Shown in pieces: positions 28,157-36,812 of a DNA stretch of 64,000 nt; positions within the stretch are counted from its first letter, which is position 1, and each line of letters opens with the position of its first letter. The DNA is from Nitrobacter sp047149785 (lineage in GTDB: Bacteria > Pseudomonadota > Alphaproteobacteria > Rhizobiales > Xanthobacteraceae). Both the position numbers and the translations under genes were made by a program. The notes beneath the pieces are model-generated. The model had not been told where the DNA came from and made no database searches. It was given only the letters and a program-made list of their open reading frames with translations. Location: assembly GCF_047149785.1 (NCBI RefSeq), contig NZ_BAAGBE010000001.1, positions 806,001 to 870,000 of the forward strand, written 5' to 3'.

Positions 28157-29269
28157 ATGATGCGATGGCGAATTGGCAGCGCGATGACGGGGGCGGCGAT
28201 GTGCGCAACGGCGTTCGCCCTGCTATGGCCGCACGCCAGGGACGCCGGCGCGGTGCTGAGCGCGCAGGACGATCCCGTCCGTCTTTCCGATCTTCAACTC
28301 GATTCCGCGCTCCGCGGTAATCCGGCGCTGGTGATCGAAAACATCGAGGCCGCGCTTGCGGCGCACGATCCCGACCTCGCGAACAGCTTCGTTGGTCTCG
28401 CGGCAGCGAAGGGAATACCGATACCTGATGAAACGTTGCGACGCGTTGCCGGGGCTGTCGGAGAAGAAAATTCCACCGGACATATGGCCGGGAGATTCTT
28501 CGTCGGGTTGGTCACCGGCAATGCCGAGGACGGCGCGAGCCTTTCGGGCACGCTCGCCGGCGATCTGTCCGTATTCGGCGATGTTCGGGACATCATGCGC
28601 GAGGGCAAGCACCTGGCAATGGGCGAGGATACCGACCGGCTGTTGTTGGGGCTCGCCGCAACGGGTCTCGTTGTGACGGCGGCAACCTTTGTGTCGGTCG
28701 GCGGGGCGGCCCCGGTTCGCGCCGGCCTCACGCTGGTCAAGGATGCCCGGAAGGCGGGACGGCTTGGCGAAGGTCTGAGCCGGTGGGTGGGCCGTTCGGC
28801 GCGCGAGATCGTTGATATGCCCGCGCTGGAAAAAGCCGCCGCGACGGGGACGCTGTCGCGGCCACGTCAGACGGCCGGAGCGATCAAGGCGGCGATCCGC
28901 GCCGAGAAGGCGGGCGGACTGGTGCGTCTCGCCAAGGACGTCGGCCGCATCGGCGAAAAGACCGGGACACGGGGCGCGCTCGATACGCTGCGGATCGCGG
29001 AAGGTCCAAAAGATGTCGCGCGCGCTGCGCGGCTGGCCGAAGCCAAGGGTGGCCAGACCCGTGCGATCATCAGGCTTTTGGGACGGGGAGCGCTGCTGCT
29101 CACAGCCGGCGCGTTCAATCTTGCGACGTGGGTATTCAGCGCTCTGCTCGCGCTGTTCGGCTTCCTGTCGTCGATCAAGGCCACGACCGAGCGGTTGACG
29201 CTGTCGTGGCTGCAACGTTCAAAGACCAGGCGTTTGCGGCGGCAGTCGGCCGCGGCGTCACCGGCGTAA
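28157..29269 (+). CDS. Conserved membrane protein, unknown function
   Basis: A 370-residue protein. A signal-type N-terminal helix is followed by a helical domain to about residue 155, a hydrophobic pair around LLLGLAATGLVVTAATFVSV, an Ala/Arg/Lys-rich middle (about 190-310) and a C-terminal hairpin of two membrane helices (LLGRGALLLTAGAFNLATW and neighbours). It ends in a strongly basic tail. I do not recognise a named family. It is a single gene preceded by about 190 bases without features. Confidence 0.75.
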   Translation: MMRWRIGSAMTGAAMCATAFALLWPHARDAGAVLSAQDDPVRLSDLQLDSALRGNPALVIENIEAALAAHDPDLANSFVGLAAAKGIPIPDETLRRVAGAVGEENSTGHMAGRFFVGLVTGNAEDGASLSGTLAGDLSVFGDVRDIMREGKHLAMGEDTDRLLLGLAATGLVVTAATFVSVGGAAPVRAGLTLVKDARKAGRLGEGLSRWVGRSAREIVDMPALEKAAATGTLSRPRQTAGAIKAAIRAEKAGGLVRLAKDVGRIGEKTGTRGALDTLRIAEGPKDVARAARLAEAKGGQTRAIIRLLGRGALLLTAGAFNLATWVFSALLALFGFLSSIKATTERLTLSWLQRSKTRRLRRQSAAASPA

Positions 29270-29326
29270 GCCTCTCAACGGTCGTTCGCCGACCTGTCGT
29301 TGTCACCTCGATTCACGGAATTGCCG

Positions 29327-30079
29327 ATGCCGAGCTTTCATCACGGCGATGTCGAAATTGCCTATCTTGACGAAGGCGAGGGCGATCCCGTCGTTCTCGT
29401 CCATGGCTTTGCGTCGAGCAAGAACGTGAACTGGGTTTATCCGGCCTGGGTGTCGGAACTGCGCAAAAACGGATTCCGGACGATCGCGTTCGACAATCGC
29501 GGCCACGGCGATTCCAGCAAGCTCTATGATCCGGAGGACTATCACATCGGCACGATGGCGAGCGATATCACGGCGCTGATGGATCACCTTGCCATCGCGC
29601 GCGCCGACGTCATGGGCTATTCGCTCGGCGCCCGGATGATGGGGATTCTGGCGCAAACCCGGCCTGAACGGTTGCGCTCCGGAATCTTCGGCGGTCTGGG
29701 GATCGGCCTGATCGCGGGCGGCGGCCCCGGTGAAAGCGTCGCCCGGGCGCTGGAAGCGCCGTCGCTCGACGACGTGACCGATCCGTTCGGCCGCACATTC
29801 CGCGCATTCGCCGATCAGACCCGCTCCGATCGTCGCGCGCTGGCGGCATGTTTGCGCGGATCGCGGCGGCTGATGACGGAAGCGGAGGCCGCCGGCATCA
29901 AGGTGCCGACCTTGATCGCTGTCGGCACCAAAGACGAGATCGCAGGATCGGCGCAGGCGCTTGCGCACATCATTCCCGGAGCGGAAGTGCTGGACATTCC
30001 GAACCGCGACCATATGCGGGCGGTTGGCGACAAGGTCTACAAGGAAGGCGTGCTGAAATTTTTGTCACGCCGGCCGTGA
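29327..30079 (+). CDS. Alpha/beta fold hydrolase
   Basis: A 250-residue alpha/beta hydrolase: oxyanion region VLVHGFASSKNVNW, nucleophile elbow GYSLGARMMG (Ser near residue 97), acid in VGTKDEIAG and His in NRDHMRAVG. The ATG at 29327 is preferred; a TTG at 29300 would add nine residues. The substrate is unknown. Its last 15 bases overlap the end of the convergent membrane-protein gene. Confidence 0.88.
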   Translation: MPSFHHGDVEIAYLDEGEGDPVVLVHGFASSKNVNWVYPAWVSELRKNGFRTIAFDNRGHGDSSKLYDPEDYHIGTMASDITALMDHLAIARADVMGYSLGARMMGILAQTRPERLRSGIFGGLGIGLIAGGGPGESVARALEAPSLDDVTDPFGRTFRAFADQTRSDRRALAACLRGSRRLMTEAEAAGIKVPTLIAVGTKDEIAGSAQALAHIIPGAEVLDIPNRDHMRAVGDKVYKEGVLKFLSRRP

Positions 30080-31354
30080 GGCCGATCCATAGCGTTCGGC
30101 AAGAAATCGCGCCGCCGCGATCAATACCACGAATGTCGCGATCCAGACCATGCGCGCGCCGTAGCGGTTGTGGGGACCGGATATCACGCCACAGATGAAC
30201 GCGTTGCCGAGCAACGCCACGCAAACCGTCGTGGCGAGCAGTTCGACGTCGTCGAGGCGCCGTCGCCACAGCGCCGCCAGAACGACACCGACGAGCAACA
30301 GCATCGAGGCGAGCGCGACCGGAATATGAATCCAGTTGATGGCGGCGAACTTGATGCTCCAGTGCTGCTGCTTCGCAGCGCGCATGGCCTTCACCTGTTC
30401 CGGGAGATAGCGCTCGATGATGCCATAGGTATGCGGAATCCACCCTGTGGTGCCTTCGCCGGTGCCGACTTCGATGAGTTGCTCGGCCGTCGCCTCGGCG
30501 GCCGCTTCCGTCTGCCAGAGCGGATAGGCGGCCAGTGCTCGTGTCGCGATGAATTCCATCTCGTCGTTCATGCCGTCGAAGCGGCCGAGCTTGTTGAACA
30601 CGCTGTCCTTGCCCCAAAGAAAATCGTCCGCCGTCGCCGGCAGTTGGTTGCGGTAGGGGCAGAGCTTCAGCTTGATCTTGTCGCAATGGTCGTTGAGGTA
30701 GCGCGCGACGATGCCGTCCTGCATCATGCGCCCGAACGATACGCCGGCGCCGCCCGGCGTCCAGGCAAGCTGGCCCGACAGTGCGTAATTCGCCGCCAGC
30801 AGCATGGCGGCGCCGGCGGCGAGCGTCAGGCAGCCCTGAACCAGGCCGGCGACCGGAAGTCTCCGGCCGAGCCATGGCTTGACGATCCATCCCGCGCAGC
30901 ACAGGCCGAACAGCACGCCGAATGTCGCCGTGTGGGTTGCAGCCGCGAACGACGTATACAGAAACAGCGAAATCTTCTCGATGGTCGAGAGCTTGCCGTT
31001 ATGCACCACGAGGATAAAGAGCGCGAGCACCGCCAGCCCCGCGAAAATGTCGGTCAGCAGCATGCTGGCGAGCCACGGCAGCGCGGTAGTCAGGGTCAAG
31101 ATCACGGCAATGGCGAGAAGCCGCAACGGCCGCGCCATGCCGAGCACCCTCAGCGTCAGATGCAGGATCCACAGCGTCAGCAGCGCCTGGAATGCCAGAT
31201 TGAGCCAGAAGAATGAGTCCTTCCCCAGATGAAGGTAGATGCCGTACACGGTCGAGCGGCTCGGTTCGAGATAGCCCTCGTACCATCGCGCCAGATAGCC
31301 GCCGGTATCGTATTCCAGCAGCGGATAGCCGTTCCAGATCGCGGGGGCGAGCAT
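30065..31354 (-). CDS. Polytopic membrane protein, 5' end frame-disturbed
   Basis: From the ATG at 31354 it encodes 429 residues with about 9-10 membrane helices and a large loop (about residues 215-345). That ATG falls inside the first hydrophobic helix: the same frame continues upstream to 31489 with plausible residues (APWGWIAAVVIPVLMLAP) but without any ATG, GTG or TTG. An ATG at 31467 lies in another frame, separated by a run of seven Gs (31449-31455). One extra base there would give a normal 5' end. The overall look is of a GT39/GT83-type or O-antigen-related membrane protein, unproven. Confidence 0.7.
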   Translation of the reverse strand: MLAPAIWNGYPLLEYDTGGYLARWYEGYLEPSRSTVYGIYLHLGKDSFFWLNLAFQALLTLWILHLTLRVLGMARPLRLLAIAVILTLTTALPWLASMLLTDIFAGLAVLALFILVVHNGKLSTIEKISLFLYTSFAAATHTATFGVLFGLCCAGWIVKPWLGRRLPVAGLVQGCLTLAAGAAMLLAANYALSGQLAWTPGGAGVSFGRMMQDGIVARYLNDHCDKIKLKLCPYRNQLPATADDFLWGKDSVFNKLGRFDGMNDEMEFIATRALAAYPLWQTEAAAEATAEQLIEVGTGEGTTGWIPHTYGIIERYLPEQVKAMRAAKQQHWSIKFAAINWIHIPVALASMLLLVGVVLAALWRRRLDDVELLATTVCVALLGNAFICGVISGPHNRYGARMVWIATFVVLIAAARFLAERYGSASRPA

Positions 31355-31708
31355 GAGAACGGGAATGACGACAGCCGCGATCCAGCCCCAGGGAGCAGCC
31401 GCGGCGCGCCTGTATAGGACTTGGGTGGATATGGCCGGGTTCTCCGTTGGGGGGGCTGTTTTCGCATATTGAGTGTTCGGTGCAAATGCCTAACTTGTTT
31501 GACGTAAATTGGCCTGGAGGTAGCCGGAACTATGAAATTCCGGCCCTTCCGGGAGGGGCACGGAGCGTCGGCGGACCAGATAGTACGGCGGGAATTGCCT
31601 GGAACGCCGGCCGTCCCAAAGCGGCGGGATGGATGTCCGAGAGGCGGCGAGGACAACGACGGGGCGTTGTGCTATAGAGCGGATGGAATTGAGGTTTGCG
31701 AGACAGCC

Positions 31709-32536
31709 ATGGCGATCCAGCACGTTAACCCGCAGAATTCGAAGCTTGCGGCGCTCGATCCGATCTGGGATCGCATCCGTAGCGAGGCCGAGGACATCGT
31801 TCGTCGCGAACCCGAACTGGCATCCTTCATCTATTCGGCCGTCCTGCATCACGGTCGCCTCGAGGCGGCGGTGGTGCATCGCGTCGCCGAGCGGCTCGAC
31901 CATTCGGCGTTGTCGGGCGACCTGATCCGTCAGACTTTCGACGAAGCGCTGCGCGAGGATCCCGATATCGGCAATGCATTCCGCGCCGATATGGTGGCGG
32001 TATACGACCGCGACCCGGCGACGTCTCGGTTCATTGATCCGCTGCTCTACTTCAAGGGCTTCCATGCCATCCAGACACACCGCCTTGCGCATTGGCTCCA
32101 TCGGAAAGGCCGCAAGGATTTCGCCTATTACCTGCAGAGCCGCTCCTCGTCCGTATTTCAAGTGGATATCAATCCAGCCGCCAAGATCGGCCGCGGCATC
32201 TTCCTCGATCACGCCACCGGCTTCGTTGTCGGCGAGACCGCCGTCATCGAAGATGACGTGTCGATCCTGCATGGCGTGACGCTCGGCGGCACCGGCAAGG
32301 AGAATGAGGATCGCCATCCGAAGATCCGCCATGGCGTGCTGATCGGCGCGGGCGCGAAGATTCTCGGCAACATCGAGGTCGGCCATTGCGCGCGCATCGC
32401 CGCCGGGTCGGTCGTGGTGAAGCCGGTGCCGCACAATGTCACCGTCGCGGGCGTTCCCGCCAAAATCGTCGGAACGGCCGGCTGCTCGGAGCCGTCGCGC
32501 ACGATGAACCAGATGCTGAGTGCGACGGGGTTTTGA
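31709..32536 (+). CDS. cysE: Serine O-acetyltransferase
   Basis: A 275-residue CysE, close to the usual 273. An N-terminal helical domain (DPIWDRIRSEAEDIVRREP) is followed by the left-handed beta helix with hexapeptide repeats (IGRGIFLDHATGFVVGE, DVSILHGVTLGGTGK, VPAKIVG). The His and Asp in FLDHATG are catalytic. It acetylates L-serine for cysteine synthesis. The ATG at 31709 matches the family start; earlier in-frame codons are non-conserved. DUF3126 follows at 103 bases. Confidence 0.96.
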   Translation: MAIQHVNPQNSKLAALDPIWDRIRSEAEDIVRREPELASFIYSAVLHHGRLEAAVVHRVAERLDHSALSGDLIRQTFDEALREDPDIGNAFRADMVAVYDRDPATSRFIDPLLYFKGFHAIQTHRLAHWLHRKGRKDFAYYLQSRSSSVFQVDINPAAKIGRGIFLDHATGFVVGETAVIEDDVSILHGVTLGGTGKENEDRHPKIRHGVLIGAGAKILGNIEVGHCARIAAGSVVVKPVPHNVTVAGVPAKIVGTAGCSEPSRTMNQMLSATGF

Positions 32537-32639
32537 CCGCAAAAAGTTTTTTCGGGGACCTGAAATCCGAACAAACCGGTAGCGGCGTAGGCCTCGTCGA
32601 TCTAGAACTCTGCGAGCCCAGATTATTGCGGAGACTGCC

Positions 32640-32858
32640 GTGGACGTTCAGGAAGTCAGGAAGCTCGACGCCTACCTCAAGCGCGTGTTCGGCAACCCGA
32701 GGATTCGCGTGGTGCCGCGACCGAAGAAGGATGACTCGGCCGAGGTCTATATCGGCGAGGAATTCATTGGCGTGCTGTTCGTCGATGATGAGGACGACGA
32801 CCGCTCGTTCCAGTTCCAGATGGCGATTCTCGAGGAGGATCTGGCCGACGTCGGTTAA
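32640..32858 (+). CDS. DUF3126 family protein
   Basis: A 72-residue acidic protein from a GTG at 32640: DVQEVRKLDAYLKRVFGN, IRVVPRPKKDDSAEVYIG and FQFQMAILEEDL are the family's blocks. A GCGGAGA lies just upstream. The gene regularly follows cysE in Rhizobiales, to my recollection, and has no known function. Confidence 0.88.
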   Translation: MDVQEVRKLDAYLKRVFGNPRIRVVPRPKKDDSAEVYIGEEFIGVLFVDDEDDDRSFQFQMAILEEDLADVG

Positions 32859-32867
32859 CCTGCGAGC

Positions 32868-32994
32868 TATAGCGTTTTCAAGCGAAGCATGTCCTCGGGC
32901 TTGACCCCAGGACGGGGACAGGTTCGAGCGAAGAAAACGCGTCAAAACAAAAAGCTGGAGCCCGGCTTTGATTCCGTCAAAGTCGGAAATGGCT
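32868..32994. repeat. Dispersed intergenic repeat
   Basis: The segment runs CTATAGCGTTTTCAAGCGAA ... GAAAACGCGTCAAAACAAAA ... GGCTCTAG. Blocks with GTTTTCAAGCGAAG and GAAAACGCGTCA recur between genes in Bradyrhizobiaceae, and a related block (AAGAAAACACGTCATGATC) is present at about 35959. It separates the converging DUF3126 gene and the next gene. Confidence 0.5.
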
Positions 32995-33708
32995 CTAGTT
33001 CTGCGGTCCGTGCAGTTGCTCAACGAGCCGCTCCATCGCGCCGGCCACGTCGCGCCACTTTGTCAGCCATTGCCGCGGAAAGCGGAACGTGAGATCGGCG
33101 CCGCCGACACGGCGTTCGCTCAGGCACATGCCCGGCGTCGCCGCGTCGCGGGTGCAGCGCGCCGCCAGCGGGGGTGCCTCCGCGACGAACAGGTCCTCGC
33201 CGGCATAAGGCGTGCCGTCACGGAACGCCTGCATCAGGAGCCCCTCGTTGGCATGCGTCCGGGTCTCATCGAGATAGCGTGGATAGACGGTGTGGACGAG
33301 GATATCCGGCGCCAGCGAATCGTGATGTGCCGCGATCGACAGGAAGATGCGGTCGATCGGCTGCGGCGTCTCGTCGATGGTCTCGGCGGTGACGCGCTTG
33401 GGTGCGCCGGGCGCCGTCAACAATGGATAGACGAAATTCAGATCGATGCGTTCCTGCGGTCCCGAATGTCTCTGGACCCTCATCCGGAAGGCACGCGGGG
33501 GGACATTGAACAATGTCTCGCCGATGCTGACCGGCAGCGGCTCGTCGTTTTCAAACGCTTTAGGCGCCCAGGTCGGCCACAGCAACCAGGCGACCAGGCT
33601 TATTGCGAGCGCCGTGATCAGCGCGGACGCGAGAAGCGGGGCGAGATGACCGCGCTGCGGCCTAACTGATCCGCGCGACCGGCGCGGGACGGACGGCAGC
33701 AGGGTCAT
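32995..33708 (-). CDS. Membrane-anchored conserved protein, unknown function
   Basis: A 237-residue protein with a basic N-terminus and one membrane anchor (LLASALITALAISLVAWLLW, about residues 25-45), then a soluble, presumably periplasmic domain with two cysteines (ARCTRDAATPGMCL). The start could be as far upstream as 33819; 33708 gives the most natural anchor. I do not recognise a family, although the even domain pattern suggests a conserved gene. Confidence 0.7.
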   Translation of the reverse strand: MTLLPSVPRRSRGSVRPQRGHLAPLLASALITALAISLVAWLLWPTWAPKAFENDEPLPVSIGETLFNVPPRAFRMRVQRHSGPQERIDLNFVYPLLTAPGAPKRVTAETIDETPQPIDRIFLSIAAHHDSLAPDILVHTVYPRYLDETRTHANEGLLMQAFRDGTPYAGEDLFVAEAPPLAARCTRDAATPGMCLSERRVGGADLTFRFPRQWLTKWRDVAGAMERLVEQLHGPQN

Positions 33709-33911
33709 GCGACAGGCGGTATTTCCCGGGGACGAATCAGCCGCGACTATGACACGCATTGTGGAGTTTTCATGCGGCGGATCTGGCCGCACCGCGCCGC
33801 TCCGCACGGTCGGGCGCATGCGGCGTTAACCTTTCCTTAAGGATAAGGTGGTGGGCGGAGCGGTATTCTGCGAAGCAAGGGACGTCGTGGTCGTGTGACG
33901 GATGTCCTTCG

Positions 33912-34241
33912 ATGTCGCCGGATACATTGAATTCCTTCTTCGCGCTGTGCATCGGGTTCGCCATCGCGGGCGCGCTTGCCAGCGGCTATCAGATGTTCGT
34001 CGAGCGTCCGGCCGGCTTCGGACTGCTGCAGCAGGGCGTCGTGGCAAAGGCTTTGGCCGCGGTCCCGTTCCTGGTGTTCGCCGCGCCCTTCATCATCATG
34101 CGCAACACGCTTCGTGGACGACGCATCGAGCGCCGTCGCTTTGAATTCGTCATGATGGCGACCGTGATCGCCGGGTTCTGGAGCCTGATGTCGGGCACCT
34201 GCGTGGTCATGACGCTGGAGGCGGTCGGGTTGCTCGCCTGA
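33912..34241 (+). CDS. Small multi-pass membrane protein
   Basis: A 109-residue protein with three likely membrane helices: FFALCIGFAIAGALASGYQ, AKALAAVPFLVFAAPFIIM and FVMMATVIAGFWSLMSGT. The charged loop RNTLRGRRIERRRFEF lies between the second and third. It starts at the ATG at 33912. Proteins of this type are conserved in Rhizobiales with no known role. It is 45 bases ahead of the carbonic anhydrase gene. Confidence 0.75.
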   Translation: MSPDTLNSFFALCIGFAIAGALASGYQMFVERPAGFGLLQQGVVAKALAAVPFLVFAAPFIIMRNTLRGRRIERRRFEFVMMATVIAGFWSLMSGTCVVMTLEAVGLLA

Positions 34242-34286
34242 GTTGCGCCGTGGCATGATCGTCTTCCGCATCCGCAGGAGGCCGTC

Positions 34287-34817
34287 ATGGCGATTTACGA
34301 ACTCGACGGGCAGGCGCCCGATCTTCCGGAAAGCGGACGCTATTTCATCGCCGATACCGCTGCGGTGATCGGCAGGGTTCGCCTGCGCGAGAACGCGAGC
34401 ATCTGGTTCGGAGCGGTGTTGCGCGGCGACAACGAATGGATCGACGTCGGCGAAGGATCCAACGTCCAGGACGGCTGCACCTGCCATACCGACGAGGGCT
34501 TTCCGTTGACGATCGGAGCCAATTGTACGATCGGCCATAATGTCGTTCTGCACGGCTGCGCCATTGAGGATGGCGCGCTGATCGGGATGGGCTCGGTCGT
34601 CATGAACGGCGCGCGGGTAGGCCGTGGCTGCATCGTCGGCGCCGGCGCGCTCGTTACCGAAGGCAAGCAATTTCCGGAATATTCCCTGATCGTCGGCGTC
34701 CCAGCCCGCGCGATCCGCGCCCTGGAGCCTGCCCAGATCGGGCTAACGGAAAACAACGCGAAATTCTACGCCGCGAACGGGTTGCGGTTCAAAACAGGTC
34801 TGAAGCAGATCGGCTGA
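34287..34817 (+). CDS. Gamma carbonic anhydrase family protein
   Basis: A 176-residue left-handed beta-helix protein (hexapeptide repeats such as IGANCTIGHNVVLHG and VGRGCIVGAGALV). The three metal-binding His are in CHTDEG and IGHNVVLHG. Relatives (YrdA, PaaY, CaiE) are zinc- or iron-dependent carbonic anhydrases or thioesterases. An AGGAGG lies 9-14 bases before the ATG. The physiological role here is not evident. Confidence 0.9.
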   Translation: MAIYELDGQAPDLPESGRYFIADTAAVIGRVRLRENASIWFGAVLRGDNEWIDVGEGSNVQDGCTCHTDEGFPLTIGANCTIGHNVVLHGCAIEDGALIGMGSVVMNGARVGRGCIVGAGALVTEGKQFPEYSLIVGVPARAIRALEPAQIGLTENNAKFYAANGLRFKTGLKQIG

Positions 34818-34944
34818 GATGCCGGCGAAATCTCGTGCGGATCGCGGAGAATTGAGCCGAAATTCGACCGAATGAAGGGTGGTGGCGGAAACAATCCGGC
34901 ATAGCCGGTGTATGTCATTCGTGGGACGGGTTGGACGGAGTTTG

Positions 34945-35331
34945 ATGATGTTGCGCAAAACGATGATCGCATTGCTGGCGGCCGCCGCAGTGGGGCTGGT
35001 TTCTCCAACCGTTGCCTCGGCGCGCGGCGGCCACGGATTTGGTGGATTTCACGGCGGCTTCCACGGCGGCGGCTTCCACGGTGGTTTCCATGGCGGCGGT
35101 TTTCATCACCATGGTTTCTATGGCCGCGGCTTCGGCTGGGGCCTTGGGCTCGGTTTGGCGGCGCCCTATGCCTACGGCTGGGGGTACCCTTACGATTATT
35201 ACGACGGTTATTACGGCTACGGCTATCCCTATGGCTATAGCAGCTACTACGACGAGGGCTGCTATCTGACCCGTCGTCGGGTCCATACCCGCTATGGCTG
35301 GCGCTGGCGCCGGGTCGAGATCTGCCGCTGA
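34945..35331 (+). CDS. Exported Gly/His/Tyr-rich repeat protein
   Basis: A 128-residue secreted protein. A signal peptide (MIALLAAAAVGLVSPTVASA) leads into tandem GGFHGG / GGGFHGGF repeats (about residues 29-60), then a Tyr-rich stretch (PYDYYDGYYGYGYPYGYS) and a conserved-type end, YLTRRRVHTRYGWRWRR plus VEICR. The C-terminal motif with two Cys is shared by many small secreted alphaproteobacterial proteins. Low-complexity DNA covers about 35040-35120. Function is unknown; metal binding by the His repeats is possible. Confidence 0.75.
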   Translation: MMLRKTMIALLAAAAVGLVSPTVASARGGHGFGGFHGGFHGGGFHGGFHGGGFHHHGFYGRGFGWGLGLGLAAPYAYGWGYPYDYYDGYYGYGYPYGYSSYYDEGCYLTRRRVHTRYGWRWRRVEICR

Positions 35332-35518
35332 TCGCGGACGTCTCGGCTCAGCGATTTGGAACGTCTCGGTATTTTGAGGGGCGGCGGACGCAGGTCGCGC
35401 CGTCCGGTGAAAGCTTCGCAAAAAGCCGTGGCAGTCGCGCGGCCCTTGGGCTAGATATCTGTGTAGATCACGGGCTGGCGTATGTGGCGATGCGGGCGTC
35501 CTGGCGTTTGCGATTGCG

Positions 35519-35932
35519 TTGGACGCCATTGTTCTGATCGACGCTCCGGCCACAGCAGCGGCCCAGACCGCGGAGAAAATCATGACAACAGCATCGGGTT
35601 TGCAGATTACGGACACCAAGGTTGGGGAGGGTCCATCCCCGAAGTCCGGGCAGGTCTGCATCATGCATTACACCGGCTGGATCTATAAGGACGGGCAGAA
35701 GGGCGACAAGTTCGACAGTTCGGTGGATCGCGACGAGCCGTTTGAATTTCCGATCGGAACGCGTCGTGTCATTGCTGGCTGGGACGAAGGCATCGCGACC
35801 ATGAAGGTCGGCGGCAAGCGCACGCTCGTCATTCCGCCGGAACTGGGCTACGGTGCTCGCGGCGCCGGCGGCGTCATTCCGCCCAATGCAACGCTGATCT
35901 TTGATGTCGAACTGCTCGGCCTGAGAGGCTGA
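35519..35932 (+). CDS. FKBP-type peptidyl-prolyl isomerase
   Basis: A 137-residue FKBP: SGLQITDTKVGEG, CIMHYTGWIYKDG, KFDSSVDRDEPFEFPIG, VIAGWDEGIATM and LGYGARGAGGVIPPNATL cover the whole isomerase domain. The N-terminus is uncertain. In-frame codons upstream of the TTG at 35519 encode a hydrophobic, signal-like run (VLAFAIALDAIVLIDAP), but the nearest ATG (35490) is one frame off. The first in-frame ATG is 35582, at the domain edge. It is therefore either exported with a disturbed start or cytoplasmic. Confidence 0.88.
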   Translation: MDAIVLIDAPATAAAQTAEKIMTTASGLQITDTKVGEGPSPKSGQVCIMHYTGWIYKDGQKGDKFDSSVDRDEPFEFPIGTRRVIAGWDEGIATMKVGGKRTLVIPPELGYGARGAGGVIPPNATLIFDVELLGLRG

Positions 35933-35953
35933 GCCGCCGCCGGCGGCAAGCCG

Positions 35954-36172
35954 CTCTGTAAAGAAAACACGTCATGATCAAATCACGAGCGCCGCTTCTG
36001 ATTCCATCAGACGCGGAAAGGTTTTTGGAGTCCGGTTCAACCGCATTGTATCAAACGCTGCTCTTTTGATGACGGGCCTGCTGAATAGCGGAGTGGTTGG
36101 AGCATGATCCCGAAAAAACCTGCCCCCGGGGACTTGATCCGTGACGGGAACGGTTCGGATAAGGTCATGCTC
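35954..36172. repeat. Composite dispersed repeat
   Basis: This 327-base gap holds no gene. It contains AAGAAAACACGTCATGATCA near 35959 and an inverted-repeat unit AGCATGATCCCGAAAA (36101) ... GGATAAGGTCATGCTC (36157-36172). The outer arms resemble those of the repeat at 42974-43020, so both belong to one dispersed family. Confidence 0.55.
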
Positions 36173-36259
36173 AATCAAGAGGGTTAAGGCTGGAGGCTGT
36201 TTCAACGAAACTGGATCGGCCTCTGGGGGACTTGGATGATCGCAAATTTCAGTTCGAGG

Positions 36260-36499
36260 TTAGACTGTTTTGGATCTGCGATAGATCAGACCCGGCGCGA
36301 TAAGGCATTCGTTCTGGTCTAGCTGCGACGGTTCGAGCCCGCCATCGCCCTCGAGCGCAATGCGATTAAAGTCAAACCGGACGCCGTTCGAATCGACGAT
36401 GTATTCCGGAATTGACTCCCGGCGGTATTCGCCGATGGAAGGGCCTTTCTCGACGATCGTGTTGTCTTCCGTATCGTCCGTCTTGTCGTCATCGCTCAT
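36260..36499 (-). CDS. Small acidic hypothetical protein
   Basis: A 79-residue acidic protein: MSDDDKTDDTEDNTIVEKG, then a more ordered PSIGEYRRESIPEYIVDSNG and a C-terminal APGLIYRRSKTV. It has the features of a structured small protein with a disordered acidic head, and a plausible ATG at 36499. No family is recognised. Confidence 0.55.
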   Translation of the reverse strand: MSDDDKTDDTEDNTIVEKGPSIGEYRRESIPEYIVDSNGVRFDFNRIALEGDGGLEPSQLDQNECLIAPGLIYRRSKTV

Positions 36500-36711
36500 C
36501 TGATATCCATCCTGCGCGGGATCGGGCGTCCGGGTTGCTGACTACCATAATCTGTCACGTTTTATTCTAATTCTTTGCCACAGACCGCGGCCCTCACGCA
36601 CGAATATTGCTGGCCTGCCTAAGGTGGGACCGGCAGTTGATCGCTATGCCCGACCATGACGGATCGGTGTGTTTCCATCAACCGCAAGTCGCTGCAGAAA
36701 CAAGTCGCCGC

Positions 36712-36752
36712 AAAAAAGGGTGCGGCCAGCCTCTTGGGGGAAGGCTGGCCGC
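36712..36752 (-). terminator. Rho-independent terminator downstream of the BTLCP gene
   Basis: The stem is GCGGCCAGCCT (36722-36732) with AGGCTGGCCGC (36742-36752), an exact 11-bp match around a nine-base loop. Read on the minus strand it is followed by ACCC and a run of six Ts (complement of 36712-36717), about 60 bases past the stop codon of the cysteine-proteinase gene. Confidence 0.85.
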
Positions 36753-36812
36753 GCGCGAACCGGTCTGGGACGGGGAGGGGTATGACCGGTCGCGTGTCTC
36801 GTGCTTCCTTGT

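Noticed and set aside
35040..35120. Tandem short repeats that could suggest a CRISPR-like array
   Set aside because: They are in-frame glycine/histidine codon repeats within a secreted protein gene; there are no regular spacers and no cas genes.
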